64,000 nt of DNA from Luzula sylvatica (lineage: Eukaryota; Streptophyta; Magnoliopsida; Poales; Juncaceae), in contig OX326956.1 of assembly GCA_946800325.1 (NCBI GenBank), positions 38,595,082 through 38,659,081 of the forward strand, given 5' to 3'. Below, piece after piece: positions 43,471 to 56,844 of the stretch (the first letter of the stretch is position 1; the number at the start of each line of letters is the position of its first letter). The translations under genes were made by a program, and so were the position numbers. The notes below the pieces were generated by a model that ran no database searches, was not told the origin of the DNA, and was given only the letters and a program-made list of their open reading frames with translations.

Positions 43471-46400
43471 GAAATACCTTATTTGAACTCCCAAAAGCAT
43501 AAACATATTGTTTTGAATCGAAAAACAAACTTTCTTATTGTTTGCAAATTCTGGTGAAATGTTATGTAGTAAAAGATACGATTCAAATGATCTAAAAATA
43601 CGTTATTTGAACTCCCCAAAGCATAAACAGATTGTTTTGAATCGAAAAACAAACTTTCTTAGTGTTTGTCAAATTTGGTGAAATGTTATGTGGTAAAAGA
43701 TACGATTCAAATGGTCTAGAAATACGTTATTTGAACTCCTCAAAGCATAAACATATTGTTTTGAATCGAAAAACAAACTTTCTTAGTGTTTGTAAAATTT
43801 GGTGAAAAGTTATCTAGTAAAAGATACGATTCAAATGATCTAAAAATATGTTATTTGAACTCCCCAAAGCATAAACAAATTGTTTTGAATCGAAAAACAA
43901 ACTTTCTTAGTGTTTGTAAATTTTGGTGAAATGTTATGTAGTAAAAGATACGATTCAAATGGTCCAAAATTACGTTATTTGAACTCCCCAAAGCATAAAC
44001 AAATTGATTTGAATCGAAAAACAAACTTTCTTAGTGTTTGCAAATTTTGGTGAAATGTTATGTGGTAAAAGATACGATTCATATGGTCTACAATTACGTT
44101 ATTTGAACTCCCCAAAGCATACATAGATTGTTTTGAAACGAAAAATAAACTTTCTTAGTGTTTGTAAATTTTTGTGAAAAGTTTTGTAGTAAAAGATACG
44201 ATTCAAATGATCTAAAAATATGTTCTTAGAACTCCCCAAAGCATAAACATATTGTTTTGAATCGAAAAACAAACTTTCTTAGTGTTTGTAAATTTTGGTG
44301 AAATGTTATGCAGTAAAAGATACGATTCAAATGATCTAAAAATACGTTATTTGAAATCCCAAAAGCATAAACAGATTGTTTTGAATCGAAAAACAAACTT
44401 TCTTATTGTTTGTAAATTTTGGTGAAATGTTATGTAGTAAAAGATACGATTCAAATGATCCAAAAGTACGTTATTTGAACTCCCCAAAGCATAAACAGAT
44501 TGTTTTGAATCGAAAAACAAACTTTCTTAGTGTTTGTCAAATTTGGTGAAATATTATGTGGTAAAAGATTCGATTCAAATGGTCTAGAAATACGTTATTT
44601 GAACTCCTGAAAGCATAAACAGATTGTTTTGAATCGAAAAACAAACTTTCTTAGTGTTTGTAAAATTTGGTGAAAAGTTATCTAGTAAAAGATACGATTC
44701 AAATGATCTAAAAATATGTTATTTGAACTCCCCAAAGCATAAACAAATTGTTTTGAATCGAAAAACAAACTTTCTTAGTGTTTGTAAATTTTGGTCAAAT
44801 GTTATGTAGTAAAAGATACGATTCAAATGGTCTAAATTTACGTTATTTGAACTCCCCAAAGCATGAACATATTATTTTGAAACGAAAAACAAACTTTCTT
44901 AGTGTTTGTAAATTTTGGTGAAAAGTTATGTAGCAAAAGATACGATTCAAATGATCTAAAAATATGTTCTTAGAACTACCCAAAGCATAAACAAATTGTT
45001 TTGAATCGAAAAACAAACTTTCTTAGTGTTTGTAAATTTTGGTGAAATGTTATGTAGTACAAGATATGATTCAAATGATCTAAGAAATACGTTATTTGAA
45101 CTCCCCAAAGCATAAACAGATTGTTTTGAATCGAAAAACAAACTTTCTTAGTGTTTAAAAATTTTGGTGAAATGTTATGTAGTAAAAGATACGATTCAAA
45201 TGATCTAAAAATATGTTATTTGAACTCCCCAAAGCAAAAACAAATTGTATTGAATCGAAAAACAAACTTTCTTAGTTTTTGTAAATTTTGGTGAAATGTT
45301 ATGTAGTAGAAGATACGATTCAAATGGTCTAATATTACGTTATTTGAACTCCCCAAAGCATAAACATATAGTTTTGAAACGAAAAACAAACTTTCTTAGT
45401 GTTTGTAAATTTTGGTGAAAAGTTATGTAGTAAAAGATACGATTCAAATGATCTAAAAATATGTTCTTAGAACTCCCCAAAGCATAAACAAATTGTTTTG
45501 AATCGAAAAACGAACTTTCTTAGTGTTTGTAAATTTTGGTGAATTGTTATGTAGTAAAAGATACGATTCAAATGATCTAAAAATACGTTATGTGAACTCC
45601 CCAATGCATAACCAAATTGTTTTGAATCGAAAAACAAACTTTCTTAGTGTTTGTAAATTTTGGTGAAATGTTTTGTGGTAAAAGATACGATTCAAATGGT
45701 CTAAAATTACGTTATTTGAACTCCCCAAAGCATAAACAGATTGTTTTGAAACGAAAAACAAACTTTCTTAGTGTTTGTAAATTTTGGTGAAAAGTTATGT
45801 AGTAAAAGATACGATTCAAATGATCTAAAAATATTTTATTTGAACTCCCCGAAGAATAAACAAATTGTTTTGAATCGAAAAACAAACTTTCTTAGTGTTT
45901 GTAAATTTTGGTGAATTGTTATGTTGTAAAAGATACGATTCAAATGGTCTAAAATTACGTTATTTGAACTCCCCAAATCATAAACAGATTGTTTTGAAAA
46001 AAAAACAAACTTTCATAGTGTTTGTAAATTTTGGTGAAAAATTATGTAGTAAAAGATACGATTCAAATGATCTAAATATACGTTATTTGAACTCCTCAAA
46101 GCATAAACAAATTGTTTTGAATCGAAAAACAAACTTTCTTAGTGTTTGTCAAATTTGGAAAAATGTTATGGGGTAAAAGATACGATTCAAATTATCTAAA
46201 AATATGTTATTTGAAATCCCCATAGATTAAACAAATTGTTTTGGATCGAAAAACAAACTTTCTTAGTGTTTGTAAATTTTGGTGAAATGTTATGTAGTAA
46301 AAGATACGATTCAAATGGTTTAAAATTACGTTATTTGAACTCCCCAAAGCATAAAAAGATTGTTTTGAAACGAAAAACAAACTTTCTTAGTGTTTGTAAA

Positions 46401-49400
46401 TTTTGGTGAAATGTTATGTAGTAAAAAATACGATTCAAATGGTCCAAAATTACGTTATTTGAACTCCCCAAAGCATATACAGATTGTTTTGAATCGAAAA
46501 ACTAACTTTTTTAGTGTTTGTAAATTTTGGTGAAATGTTATGTAGTAAAAGATGCGATTCAAATGATCTAAAAATACGTTATTTGACTCCACAAAGCATG
46601 AACATATTGTTTTGAATCGAAAAACAAACTTTCTTAGTGTTTGTAAATTTTGGTGAAATGTTATGTTGTAAAAGATACGATTCAAATGGTCTAAAATTAT
46701 GTTATTTAAACTCCCCAAAGCATAAACAAATTGTTTTGAATCGAAAAACAAACATTCTTAGTGTTTGTAAATTTTGGTGAAATGTTATGTGGTAAAAGAT
46801 ACGATTCAAATGATCTAAAAATATGTTATTTGAACTCCCCAAAGCATATACAAATTATTTTGAATCGAAAACCAGACATTCTTAGTGTTTGTAAATTTTG
46901 GTGAAATGTTATGTAGTAAAAGATACAATTCAAGTGGTCTAAAATTACGTTATTTGAACTCCCCAAAGCATAAACAAATTGTTTTGAATCGAAAAACAAA
47001 CTTAATTAGTGTTTGTTTGTAAATTTTGGTGAAATGTTATGTAGTAAAAGATACGATTCAAATGATCTAAAAATATGTTATTTGAACTCCCCAAAGAATA
47101 AACAAATTGTTTTGAATCGAAAAACAAAAATTCTTAGTGTTTGCAAATTTTGGTGAAATGTTATGTAGTAAAAGATACGATTCAAATGGTCTAATATTAC
47201 GTTATTTCAACTCCCCAAAGCATAAACAGATTGTTTTGAATCGAAAAACATACTTTCTTAGTGTTTGTAAATTTTGGTGAAAAGTTATGTAGTAAAAGAT
47301 ACGATTCAAATGATCTAAAAATATGTCCTTAGAACTCCCCAAAGCATAAACAAATTGTTTTGAATCGAAAAACGAACTTTCGTAGTGTTTGTTAATTTTG
47401 GTGAATTGTTATATAGTAAAAGATACGATTCAAATGATCTAAAAATACGTTATGTGAACTCCCCAAAGCATAACCAAATTGTTTTGAATCAAAAAACAAA
47501 CTTTCTTAGTGTTTGTAAATTTTGGTGAAATGTTACGTGGTAAAAGATATGATTCAAATGGTCTAAAATTACGTTATTTGAACTCACAAAGCATAAACAG
47601 ATTGTTTTGAAACGAAAAACAAACTTTCTTAGTGTTTGTAAATTTTGGTGGAAAATTATGTAGTAAAAGGTCCGATTCAAATGATCTAAAAATATTTTAT
47701 TTGAACTCCCCAAAGCATAAACAAATTGTTTTGAATCGAAAAACAAACTTTCTTAGTGTTTGTAAATTTTGGTGAATTGTTATGTAGTAAAAGATACGAT
47801 TCAAATGGTATAAAATTACGTTATTTGAACTCCCCAAAGCATAAAGAGATTGTTTTGAAACGAAAAACAAACTTTCTTAGTGTTTGTAAATTTTGGTGAA
47901 AAGTTATGTAGTAAAAGATACGATTCAAATGATCTAAAAATAGAACTCCTCAAAGCATAAACAGATTGTTTTGAATCGAAAAACAAACTTTCTTAGTGTT
48001 TGTCAAATTTGGTAAAATGTTATGTGGCAAAAGATACGATTCAAATTATCTAAAAATATGTTATTTGAAATCCCCATAGAATAAACAAATTGTTTTGAAT
48101 CGAAAAACTAACTTTCTTAGTGTTTGTAAATTTTGGTGAAATGTTATGTAGTAAAAGATACGATACAAATGGTCTAAAATTACGTTATTTGAACTCCCCA
48201 AAGCATAAACAGATTGTTTTGAAACGAAAAACAAACTTTCTTAGTGTTTGTAAATTTTGGTGAAAAGTTATGTAGTAAAAGATACGATACAAATGATCTA
48301 AAAATATTTTATTTGAACTCCCCGAAGAATAAACAAATTGTTTTGAATCGAAAAACAAACTTTCTTAGTGTTTGTAAATTTTGGTGAATTGTTATGTAGT
48401 AAAAGATACGATTCAAATGGTCTAAAATTACGTTATTTGAACTCCCCAAATCATAAACAGATTGTTTTGAAAAAAAAAACAAACTTTCATAGTGTTTGTA
48501 AATTTTGGTGAAAAATTATGTAGTAAAAGATACGATTCAAATGATCTAAATATACGTTATTTGAACTCCTCAAAGCATAAACAAATTGTTTTGAATCGAA
48601 AAACAAACTTTCTTAGTGTTTGTCAAATTTGGTAAAATGTTATGGGGTAAAAGATACGATTCAAATTATCTAAAAATATGTTATTTGAAATCCCCATAGA
48701 TTAAACAAATTGTTTTGGATCGAAAAACAAACTTTCTTAGTGTTTGTAAATTTTGGTGAAATGTTATGTAGTAAAAGATACGATTCAAATGGTCTAAAAT
48801 TACGTTATTTGAACTCCCCAAAGCATAAAAAGATTGTTTTGAAACGAAAAACAAACTTTCTTAGTGTTTGTAAATTTTGGTGAAATGTTATGTAGTAAAA
48901 AATACGATTCAAATGGTCCAAAATTACGTTATTTGAACTCCCCAAAGCATATACAGATTGTTTTGAATCGAAAAACTAACTTTTTTTGTGTTTGTAAATT
49001 TTGGTGAAATGTTATGTAGAAAAAGATGCGATTCAAATGATCTAAAAATACGTTATTTGACTCCACAAAGCATGAACATATTGTTTTGAATCGAAAAACA
49101 AACTTTCTTAGTGTTTGTAAATTTTGGTGAAATGTTATGTTGTAAAAGATACGATTCAAATGGTCTAAAATTATGTTATTTAAACTCCCCAAAGCATAAA
49201 CAAATTGTTTTGAATCGAAAAACAAACATTCTTAGTGTTTGTAAATTTTGGTGAAATGTTATGTAGTAAAAGATACGATTCAAATGATCTAAAAATATGT
49301 TATTTGAACTCCCCAAAGCATATACAAATTATTTTGAATCGAAAACCAGACATTCTTAGTGTTTGTAAATTTTGGTGAAATGTTATGTAGTAAAAGATAC

Positions 49401-52400
49401 AATTCAAGTGGTCTAAAATTACGTTATTTGAACTCCCCAAAGCATAAACAAATTGTTTTGAATCGAAAAACAAACTTAATTAGTGTTTGTTTGTAAATTT
49501 TGGTGAAATGTTATGTAGTAAAAGATACGATTCAAATGATCTAAAAATATGTTATTTGAACTCCCCAAAGAATAAACAAATTGTTTTGAATCGAAAAACA
49601 AAAATTCTTAGTGTTTGCAAATTTTGGTGAAATGTTATGTAGTAAAAGATACGATTCAAATGGTCTAATATTACGTTATTTCAACTCCCCAAAGCATAAA
49701 CAGATTGTTTTGAATCGAAAAACATACTTTCTTAGTGTTTGTAAATTTTGGTGAAAAGTTATGTAGTAAAAGATACGATTCAAATGATCTAAAAATATGT
49801 CCTTAGAACTCCCCAAAGCATAAACAAATTGTTTTGAATCGAAAAACGAACTTTCTTAGTGTTTGTTAATTTTGGTGAATTGTTATATAGTAAAAGATAC
49901 GATTCAAATGATCTAAAAATACGTTATGTGAACTCCCCAAAGCATAACCAAATTGTTTTGAATCAAAAAACAAACTTTCTTAGTGTTTGTAAATTTTGGT
50001 GAAATGTTACGTGGTAAAAGATATGATTCAAATGGTCTAAAATTACGTTATTTGAACTCACAAAGCATAAACAGATTGTTTTGAATCAAAAAACTAACTT
50101 TCTTAGTGTTTGTAAATTTTGGTGGAAAATTATGTAGTAAAAGGTCCGATTCAAATGATCTAAAAATATTTTATTTGAACTCCCCAAAGCATAAACAAAT
50201 TGTTTTGAATCGAAAAACAAACTTTCTTAGTGTTTGTAAATTTTGGTAAATTGTTATGTAGTAAAAGATACGATTCAAATGGTATAAAATTACGTTATTT
50301 GAACTCCCCAAAGCATAAAGAGATTGTTTTGAAACGAAAAACAAACTTTCTTAGTGTTTGTAAATTTTGGTGAAAAGTTATGTAGTAAAAGATACGATTC
50401 AAATGATCTAAAAATACGTTATTTGAACTCCTCAAAGCATAAACAGATTGTTTTGAATCGAAAAACAAACTTTCTTAGTGTTTGTCAAATTTGGTAAAAT
50501 GTTATGTGGCAAAAGATACGATTCAAATTATCTAAAAATATGTTATTTGAAATCCCCATAGAATAAACAAATTGTTTTGAATCGAAAAACTAACTTTCTT
50601 AGTGTTTGTAAATTTTGGTGAAATGTTATGTAGTAAAAGATACGATACAAATGGTCTAAAATTACGTTATTTGAACTCCCAAAGCATAAACAGATTGTTT
50701 TGAAACGAAAAACAAACTTTCTTAGTGTTTGTAAATTTTGGTGAAAAGTTATGTAGTAAAAGATACGATTCAAATGATCTAAAAATATTTTATTTTTACT
50801 CCCCAAAGAATAAACAAATTGTTTTGAATCGAAAAACAAACTTTCTTAGTGTTTGTAAATTTTGGTGAATTGTTATGTAGTAAAAGATACGATTCAAATG
50901 GTCTAAAATTACGTTATTTGAACTCCCCAAATCATAAACAGATTGTTTTGAAAAAAAAAACAAACTTTCATAGTGGTTGTAAATTTTGGTGAAAAATTAT
51001 GTAGTAAAAGATACGATTCAAATGATCTAAATATACGTTATTTGAACTCCTCAAAGCATAAACAAATTGTTTTGAATCGAAAAACAAACTTTCTTAGTGT
51101 TTGTCAAATTTGGTAAAATGTTATGGGGTAAAAGATACGATTCAAATTATCTAAAAATATGTTATTTGAAATCCCCATAGATTAAACAAATTGTTTTGGA
51201 TCGAAAAACAAACTTTCTTAGTGTTTGTAAATTTTGGTGAAATGTTATGTAGTAAAAGATACGATTCAAATGGTCTAAAATTACGTTATTTGAACTCCCC
51301 AAAGCATAAAAAGATTGTTTTGAAACGAAAAACAAACTTTCTTAGTGTTTGTAAATTTTGGTGAAATGTTATGTAGTAAAAAATACGATTCAAATGGTCC
51401 AAAATTACGTTATTTGAACTCCCCAAAGCATATACAGGTTGTTTTGAATCGAAAAACTAACTTTTTTAGTGTTTGTAAATTTTGGTGAAATGTTATGTAG
51501 TAAAAGATGCGATTCAAATGATCTAAAAATACGTTATTTGACTCCACAAAGCATGAACATATTGTTTTGAATCGAAAAACAAACTTTCTTAGTGTTTGTA
51601 AAATTTGGTGAAATGTTATGTTGTAAAAGATACGATTCAAATGGTCTAAAATTATGTTATTTAAACTCCCCAAAGCATAAACAAATTGTTTTGAATCGAA
51701 AAACAAACATTCTTAGTGTTTGTAAATTTTGGTGAAATGTTATGTAGTAAAAGATACGATTCAAATGATCTAAAAATATGTTATTTGAACTCCCCAAAGC
51801 ATATACAAATTATTTTGAATCGAAAACCAGACATTCTTAGTGTTTGTAAATTTTGGTGAAATGTTATGTAGTAAAAGATACAATTCAAGTGGTCTAAAAT
51901 TACGTTATTTGAACTCCCCAAAGCATAAACAAATTGTTTTGAATCGAAAAACAAACTTAATTAGTGTTTGTTTGTAAATTTTGGTGAAATGTTATGTAGT
52001 AAAAGATACGATTCAAATGATCTAAAAATATGTTATTTGAACTCCCCAAAGAATAAACAAATTGTTTTGAATCGAAAAACAAAAATTCTTAGTGTTTGCA
52101 AATTTTGGTGAAATGTTATGTAGTAAAAGATACGATTCAAATGGTCTAATATTACGTTATTTCAACTCCCCAAAGCATAAACAGATTGTTTTGAATCGAA
52201 AAACATACTTTCTTAGTGTTTGTAAATTTTGGTGAAAAGTTATGTAGTAAAAGATACGATTCAAATGATCTAAAAATATGTCCTTAGAACTCCCCAAAGC
52301 ATAAACAAATTGTTTTGAATCGAAAAACGAACTTTCTTAGTGTTTGTTAATTTTGGTGAATTGTTATATAGTAAAAGATACGATTCAAATGATCTAAAAA

Positions 52401-55400
52401 TACGTTATGTGAACTCCCCAAAGCATAACCAAATTGTTTTGAATCAAAAAACAAACTTTCTTAGTGTTTGTAAATTTTGGTGAAATGTTACGTGGTAAAA
52501 GATATGATTCAAATGGTCTAAAATTACGTTATTTGAACTCACAAAGCATAAACAGATTGTTTTGAAACGAAAAACAAACTTTCTTAGTGTTTGTAAATTT
52601 TGGTGGAAAATTATGTAGTAAAAGGTCCGATTCAAATGATCTAAAAATATTTTATTTGAACTCCCCAAAGCATAAACAAATTGTTTTGAATCGAAAAACA
52701 AACTTTCTTAGTGTTTGTAAATTTTGGTGAATTGTTATGTAGTAAAAGATACGATTCAAATGGTATAAAATTACGTTATTTGAACTCCCCAAAGCATAAA
52801 GAGATTGTTTTGAAACGAAAAACAAACTTTCTTAGTGTTTGTAAATTTTGGTGAAAAGTTATGTAGTAAAAGATACGATTCAAATGATCTAAAAATACGT
52901 TATTTGAACTCCTCAAAGCATAAACAGATTGTTTTGAATCGAAAAACAAACTTTCTTAGTGTTTGTCAAATTTGGTAAAATGTTATGTGGCAAAAGATAC
53001 GATTCAAATTATCTAAAAATATGTTATTTGAAATCCCCATAGAATAAACAAATTGTTTTGAATCGAAAAACTAACTTTCTTAGTGTTTGTAAATTTTGGT
53101 GAAATGTTATGTAGTAAAAAGATACGATACAAATGGTCTAAAATTACGTTATTTGAACTCCCCAAAGCATAAACAGATTGTTTTGAAACGAAAAACAAAC
53201 TTTCTTAGTGTTTGTAAATTTTGGTGAAAAGTTATGTAGTAAAGATATGATTAAAATGATCTAAAAATACGTTATTTGAACTCCTCAAAGCATAAACAGA
53301 TTGTTTTGAATCGAAAAACAAACTTTCTTAGTGTTTGTCAAATTTGGTAAAATGTTATGTGGTAAAAGATACGATTCAAATGATCTAAAAATATGTTATT
53401 TGAACTCCCCATAGCATAAACAAATTGTTTTGAATCGAAAAACAAACTTTCTTAGTGTTTGTAAATTTTGGTGAAATGTTATGTAGTAAAAGATACGATT
53501 CAAATGATCTAAAAATATGTTATTTGAACTCCCCAAAGCATAAACAAATTGTTTTGAATCGAAAAACAAACATTCTTAGTGTTTGCAAATTTTGGTGAAA
53601 TGTTATGTAGTAAAAGATACGATTCAAATGATCTAAAAATACGTTATTTGTACTCCCAAAAGCATAAACAGATTGTTTTGGATCGAAAAACAAACTTTCT
53701 TATTGTTTGTAAATTTTGGTGAAATATTATGTAGTAAAAGATACGATTCAAATGATCTAAAAATACGTTATTTGAACTCCCCAAAGCATAAAGAGATTGT
53801 TTTGAATCGAAAAACAAACTTTCTTAGTGTTTGTCAAATTTGGTGAAATGTTATGTGGTAAAAGATACGATTCAAATGATCTAAAAATACGTTATTTGAA
53901 CTCCTCAAAGCATGAACATATTGTTTTGAATCGAAAAACAAACTTTCTTAGTGTTTGTAAAATTTGGTAAAATGTTATGTGGTAAAAGATACGATTCAAA
54001 TTATCTAAAAATATGTTATTTGAAATCCACATAGAATAAACAAATTGTTTTGAATCGAAAAACAAACTTTCTTAGTGTTTGTAAATTTTGGTGAAATGTT
54101 ATGTAGTAAAAGATACGATTCAAATGGTCTAAAATTACGTTATTTGAACTCCCCAAAGCATAAACAGATAGTTTTGAAACGAAAAACAAACTTTCTTAGT
54201 GTTTGTAAATTTTGGTGAAAAGTTATGTAGTAAAAGATACGATTCAAATGATCTAAAAATATTTTATTTGAACTCCCCAAAGAATAAACAAATTGTTTTG
54301 AATCGAAAAACAAACTTTCTTAGTGTTTGTAAATTTTGGTGAATTGTTATGTAGTAAAAGATACGATTCAAATGGTCTAAAATTACGTTATTTGAACTCC
54401 CCAAATCATAAACAGATTGTTTTGAAAAAAAAAACAAACTTTCATAGTGTTTGTAAATTTTGGTGAAAAATTATGTAGTAAAAGATACGATTCAAATGAT
54501 CTAAATATACGTTATTTGAACTCCTCAAAGCATAAACAAATTGTTTTGAATCGAAAAACAAACTTTCTTAGTGTTTGTCAAATTTGGTAAAATGTTATGG
54601 GGTAAAAGATACGATTCAAATTATCTAAAAATATGTTATTTGAAATCCCCATAGATTAAACAAATTGTTTTGGATCGAAAAACAAACTTTCTTAGTGTTT
54701 GTAAATTTTGGTGAAATGTTATGTAGTAAAAGATACGATTCAAATGGTCTAAAATTACGTTATTTGAACTCCCCAAAGCATAAAAAGATTGTTTTGAAAC
54801 GAAAAACAAACTTTCTTAGTGTTTGTAAATTTTGGTGAAATGTTATGTAGTAAAAAATACGATTCAAATGGTCCAAAATTACGTTATTTGAACTCCCCAA
54901 AGCATAAACAGATTGTTTTGAATCGAAAAAGTAACTTTTTTAGTGTTTGTAAATTTTGGTTAAATGTTATGTAGTAAAAGATGCGATTCAAATGATCTAA
55001 AAATACGTTATTTGACTCCACAAAGCATGAACATACTGTTTTGAATCGAAAAACAAACTTTATTAGTGTTTGTAAATTTTGGTGAAATGTTATGTAGTAA
55101 AAGATACGATTCAAATGGTCTAAAATTATGTTATTTAAACTCCCCAAAGCATAAACAAATTGTTTTGAATCGAAAAACAAACATTCTTAGTGTTTGTAAA
55201 TTTTGGTGAAATGTTATGTAGTAAAAGATACGATTCAAATGATCTAAAAATATGTTATTTGAACTCCCCAAAGCATATACAAATTATTTTGAATCGAAAA
55301 CCAGACATTCTTAGTGTTTGTAAATTTTGGTGAAATGTTATGTAGTAAAAGATACAATTCAAGTGGTCTAAAATTACGTTATTTGAACTCCCCAAAGCAT

Positions 55401-56844
55401 AAACAAATTGTTTTGAATCGAAAAACAAACTTAATTAGTGTTTGTTTGTAAATTTTGGTGAAATGTTATGTAGTAAAAGATACGATTCAAATGATCTAAA
55501 AATATGTTATTTGAACTCCCCAAAGAATAAACAAATTGTTTTGAATCGAAAAACAAAAATTCTTAGTGTTTGCAAATTTTGGTGAAATGTTATGTAGTAA
55601 AAGATAAGATTCAAATGGTCTAATATTACGTTATTTCAACTCCCCAAAGCATAAACAGATTGTTTTGAATCGAAAAACATACTTTCTTAGTGTTTGTAAA
55701 TTTTGGTGAAAAGTTATGTAGTAAAAGATACGATTCAAATGATCTAAAAATATGTCCTAAGAACTCCCCAAAGCATAAACAAATTGTTTTGAATCGAAAA
55801 ACGAACTTTCTTAGTGTTTGTAAATTTTGGTGAATTGTTATATAGTAAAAGATACGATTCAAATGATCTAAAAATACGTTATGTGAACTCCCCAAAGCAT
55901 AACCAAATTGTTTTGAATCAAAAAACAAACTTTCTTAGTGTTTGTAAATTTTGGTGAAATGTTACGTGGTAAAAGATATGATTCAAATGGTCTAAAATTA
56001 CGTTATTTGAACTGACAAAGCATAAACAGATTGTTTTGAAACGAAAAACAAACTTTCTTAGTGTTTGTAAATTTTGGTGCAAAATTATGTAGTAAAAGAT
56101 ACGATTCAAATGATCTAAAAATATTTTATTTGAACTCCCCAAAGCATAAACAAATTGTTTTGAATCGAAAAACAAACTTTCTTAGAGTTTGTAAATTTTG
56201 GTGAATTGTTATGTAGTAAAAGATACGATTCAAATGGTATAAAATTACGTTATTTGAACTCCCCAAAGCATAAAGAGATTGTTTTGAAACGAAAAACAAA
56301 CTTTCTTAGTGTTTGTAAATTTTGGTGAAAAGTTATGTAGTAAAAGATACGATTCAAATGATCTAAAAATACGTTATTTGAACTCCTCAAAGCATAAACA
56401 GATTGTTTTGAATCGAAAAACAAACTTTCTTAGTGTTTGTCAAATTTGGTAAAATGTTATGTGCTAAAAGATACGATTCAAATTATCTAAAAATATGTTA
56501 TTTGAAATCCCCATAGAATAAACAAATTGTTTTGAATCGAAAAACTAACTTTCTTAGTGTTTGTAAATTTTGGTGAAATGTTATGTAGTAAAAGATACGA
56601 TTCAAATGGTCTAAAATTACGTTATTTGAACTCCCCAAAGCATAAACAGATTGTTTTGAAACGAAAAACAAACTTTCTTAGTGTTTGTAAATTTTGGTGA
56701 AAAGTTATGTAGTAAAGATATGATTAAAATGATCTAAAAATACGTTATTTGAACTCCTCAAAGCATAAACAGATTGTTTTGAATCGAAAAACAAACTTTC
56801 TTAGTGTTTGTCAAACTTTCTTAGTGTTTGTCAAATAAGTTATG
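43471..56844. repeat. 124-bp satellite array, about 108 monomers, with 20-monomer higher-order repeat
   Basis: Successive GAACTCCCCAAAGCATAAAC anchors fall 124 bp apart (for example 43611, 43735, 43859). Monomers also share GATTGTTTTGAATCGAAAAA and AAAGATACGATTCAAATG. They differ by a few percent. A marked variant (CCAAATCATAAACAG plus a run of A) occurs at 45975, 48448, 50929 and 54403, spaced 2473, 2481 and 3474 bp, that is 20, 20 and 28 monomers. The array starts within a Tork gag and ends against the PUB17 duplicate. Open frames of 60-100 residues in it come from the repeat itself; 124 is not a multiple of 3, so no protein repeat is maintained. Confidence 0.96.
56792..56831. repeat. 20-bp tandem duplication at the satellite edge
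   Basis: CAAACTTTCTTAGTGTTTGT occurs twice in a row in the last partial monomer, 13 bp before the PUB17 duplicate begins. This looks like a repair-associated template slip at the junction. Confidence 0.9.

Noticed and set aside
43283..56175. Repeated minus-strand open frames of 60-100 residues (MFFDSKQFVYALGS...)
   Set aside because: They are translations of the 124-bp satellite. The monomer is not a multiple of three, each frame ends after two or three monomers, and copies differ by frameshifts, so no protein is conserved.
43471..56844. CRISPR-like array (regular repeats)
   Set aside because: Repeats are contiguous with no unique spacers, and the sequence is clearly from a plant nuclear genome.
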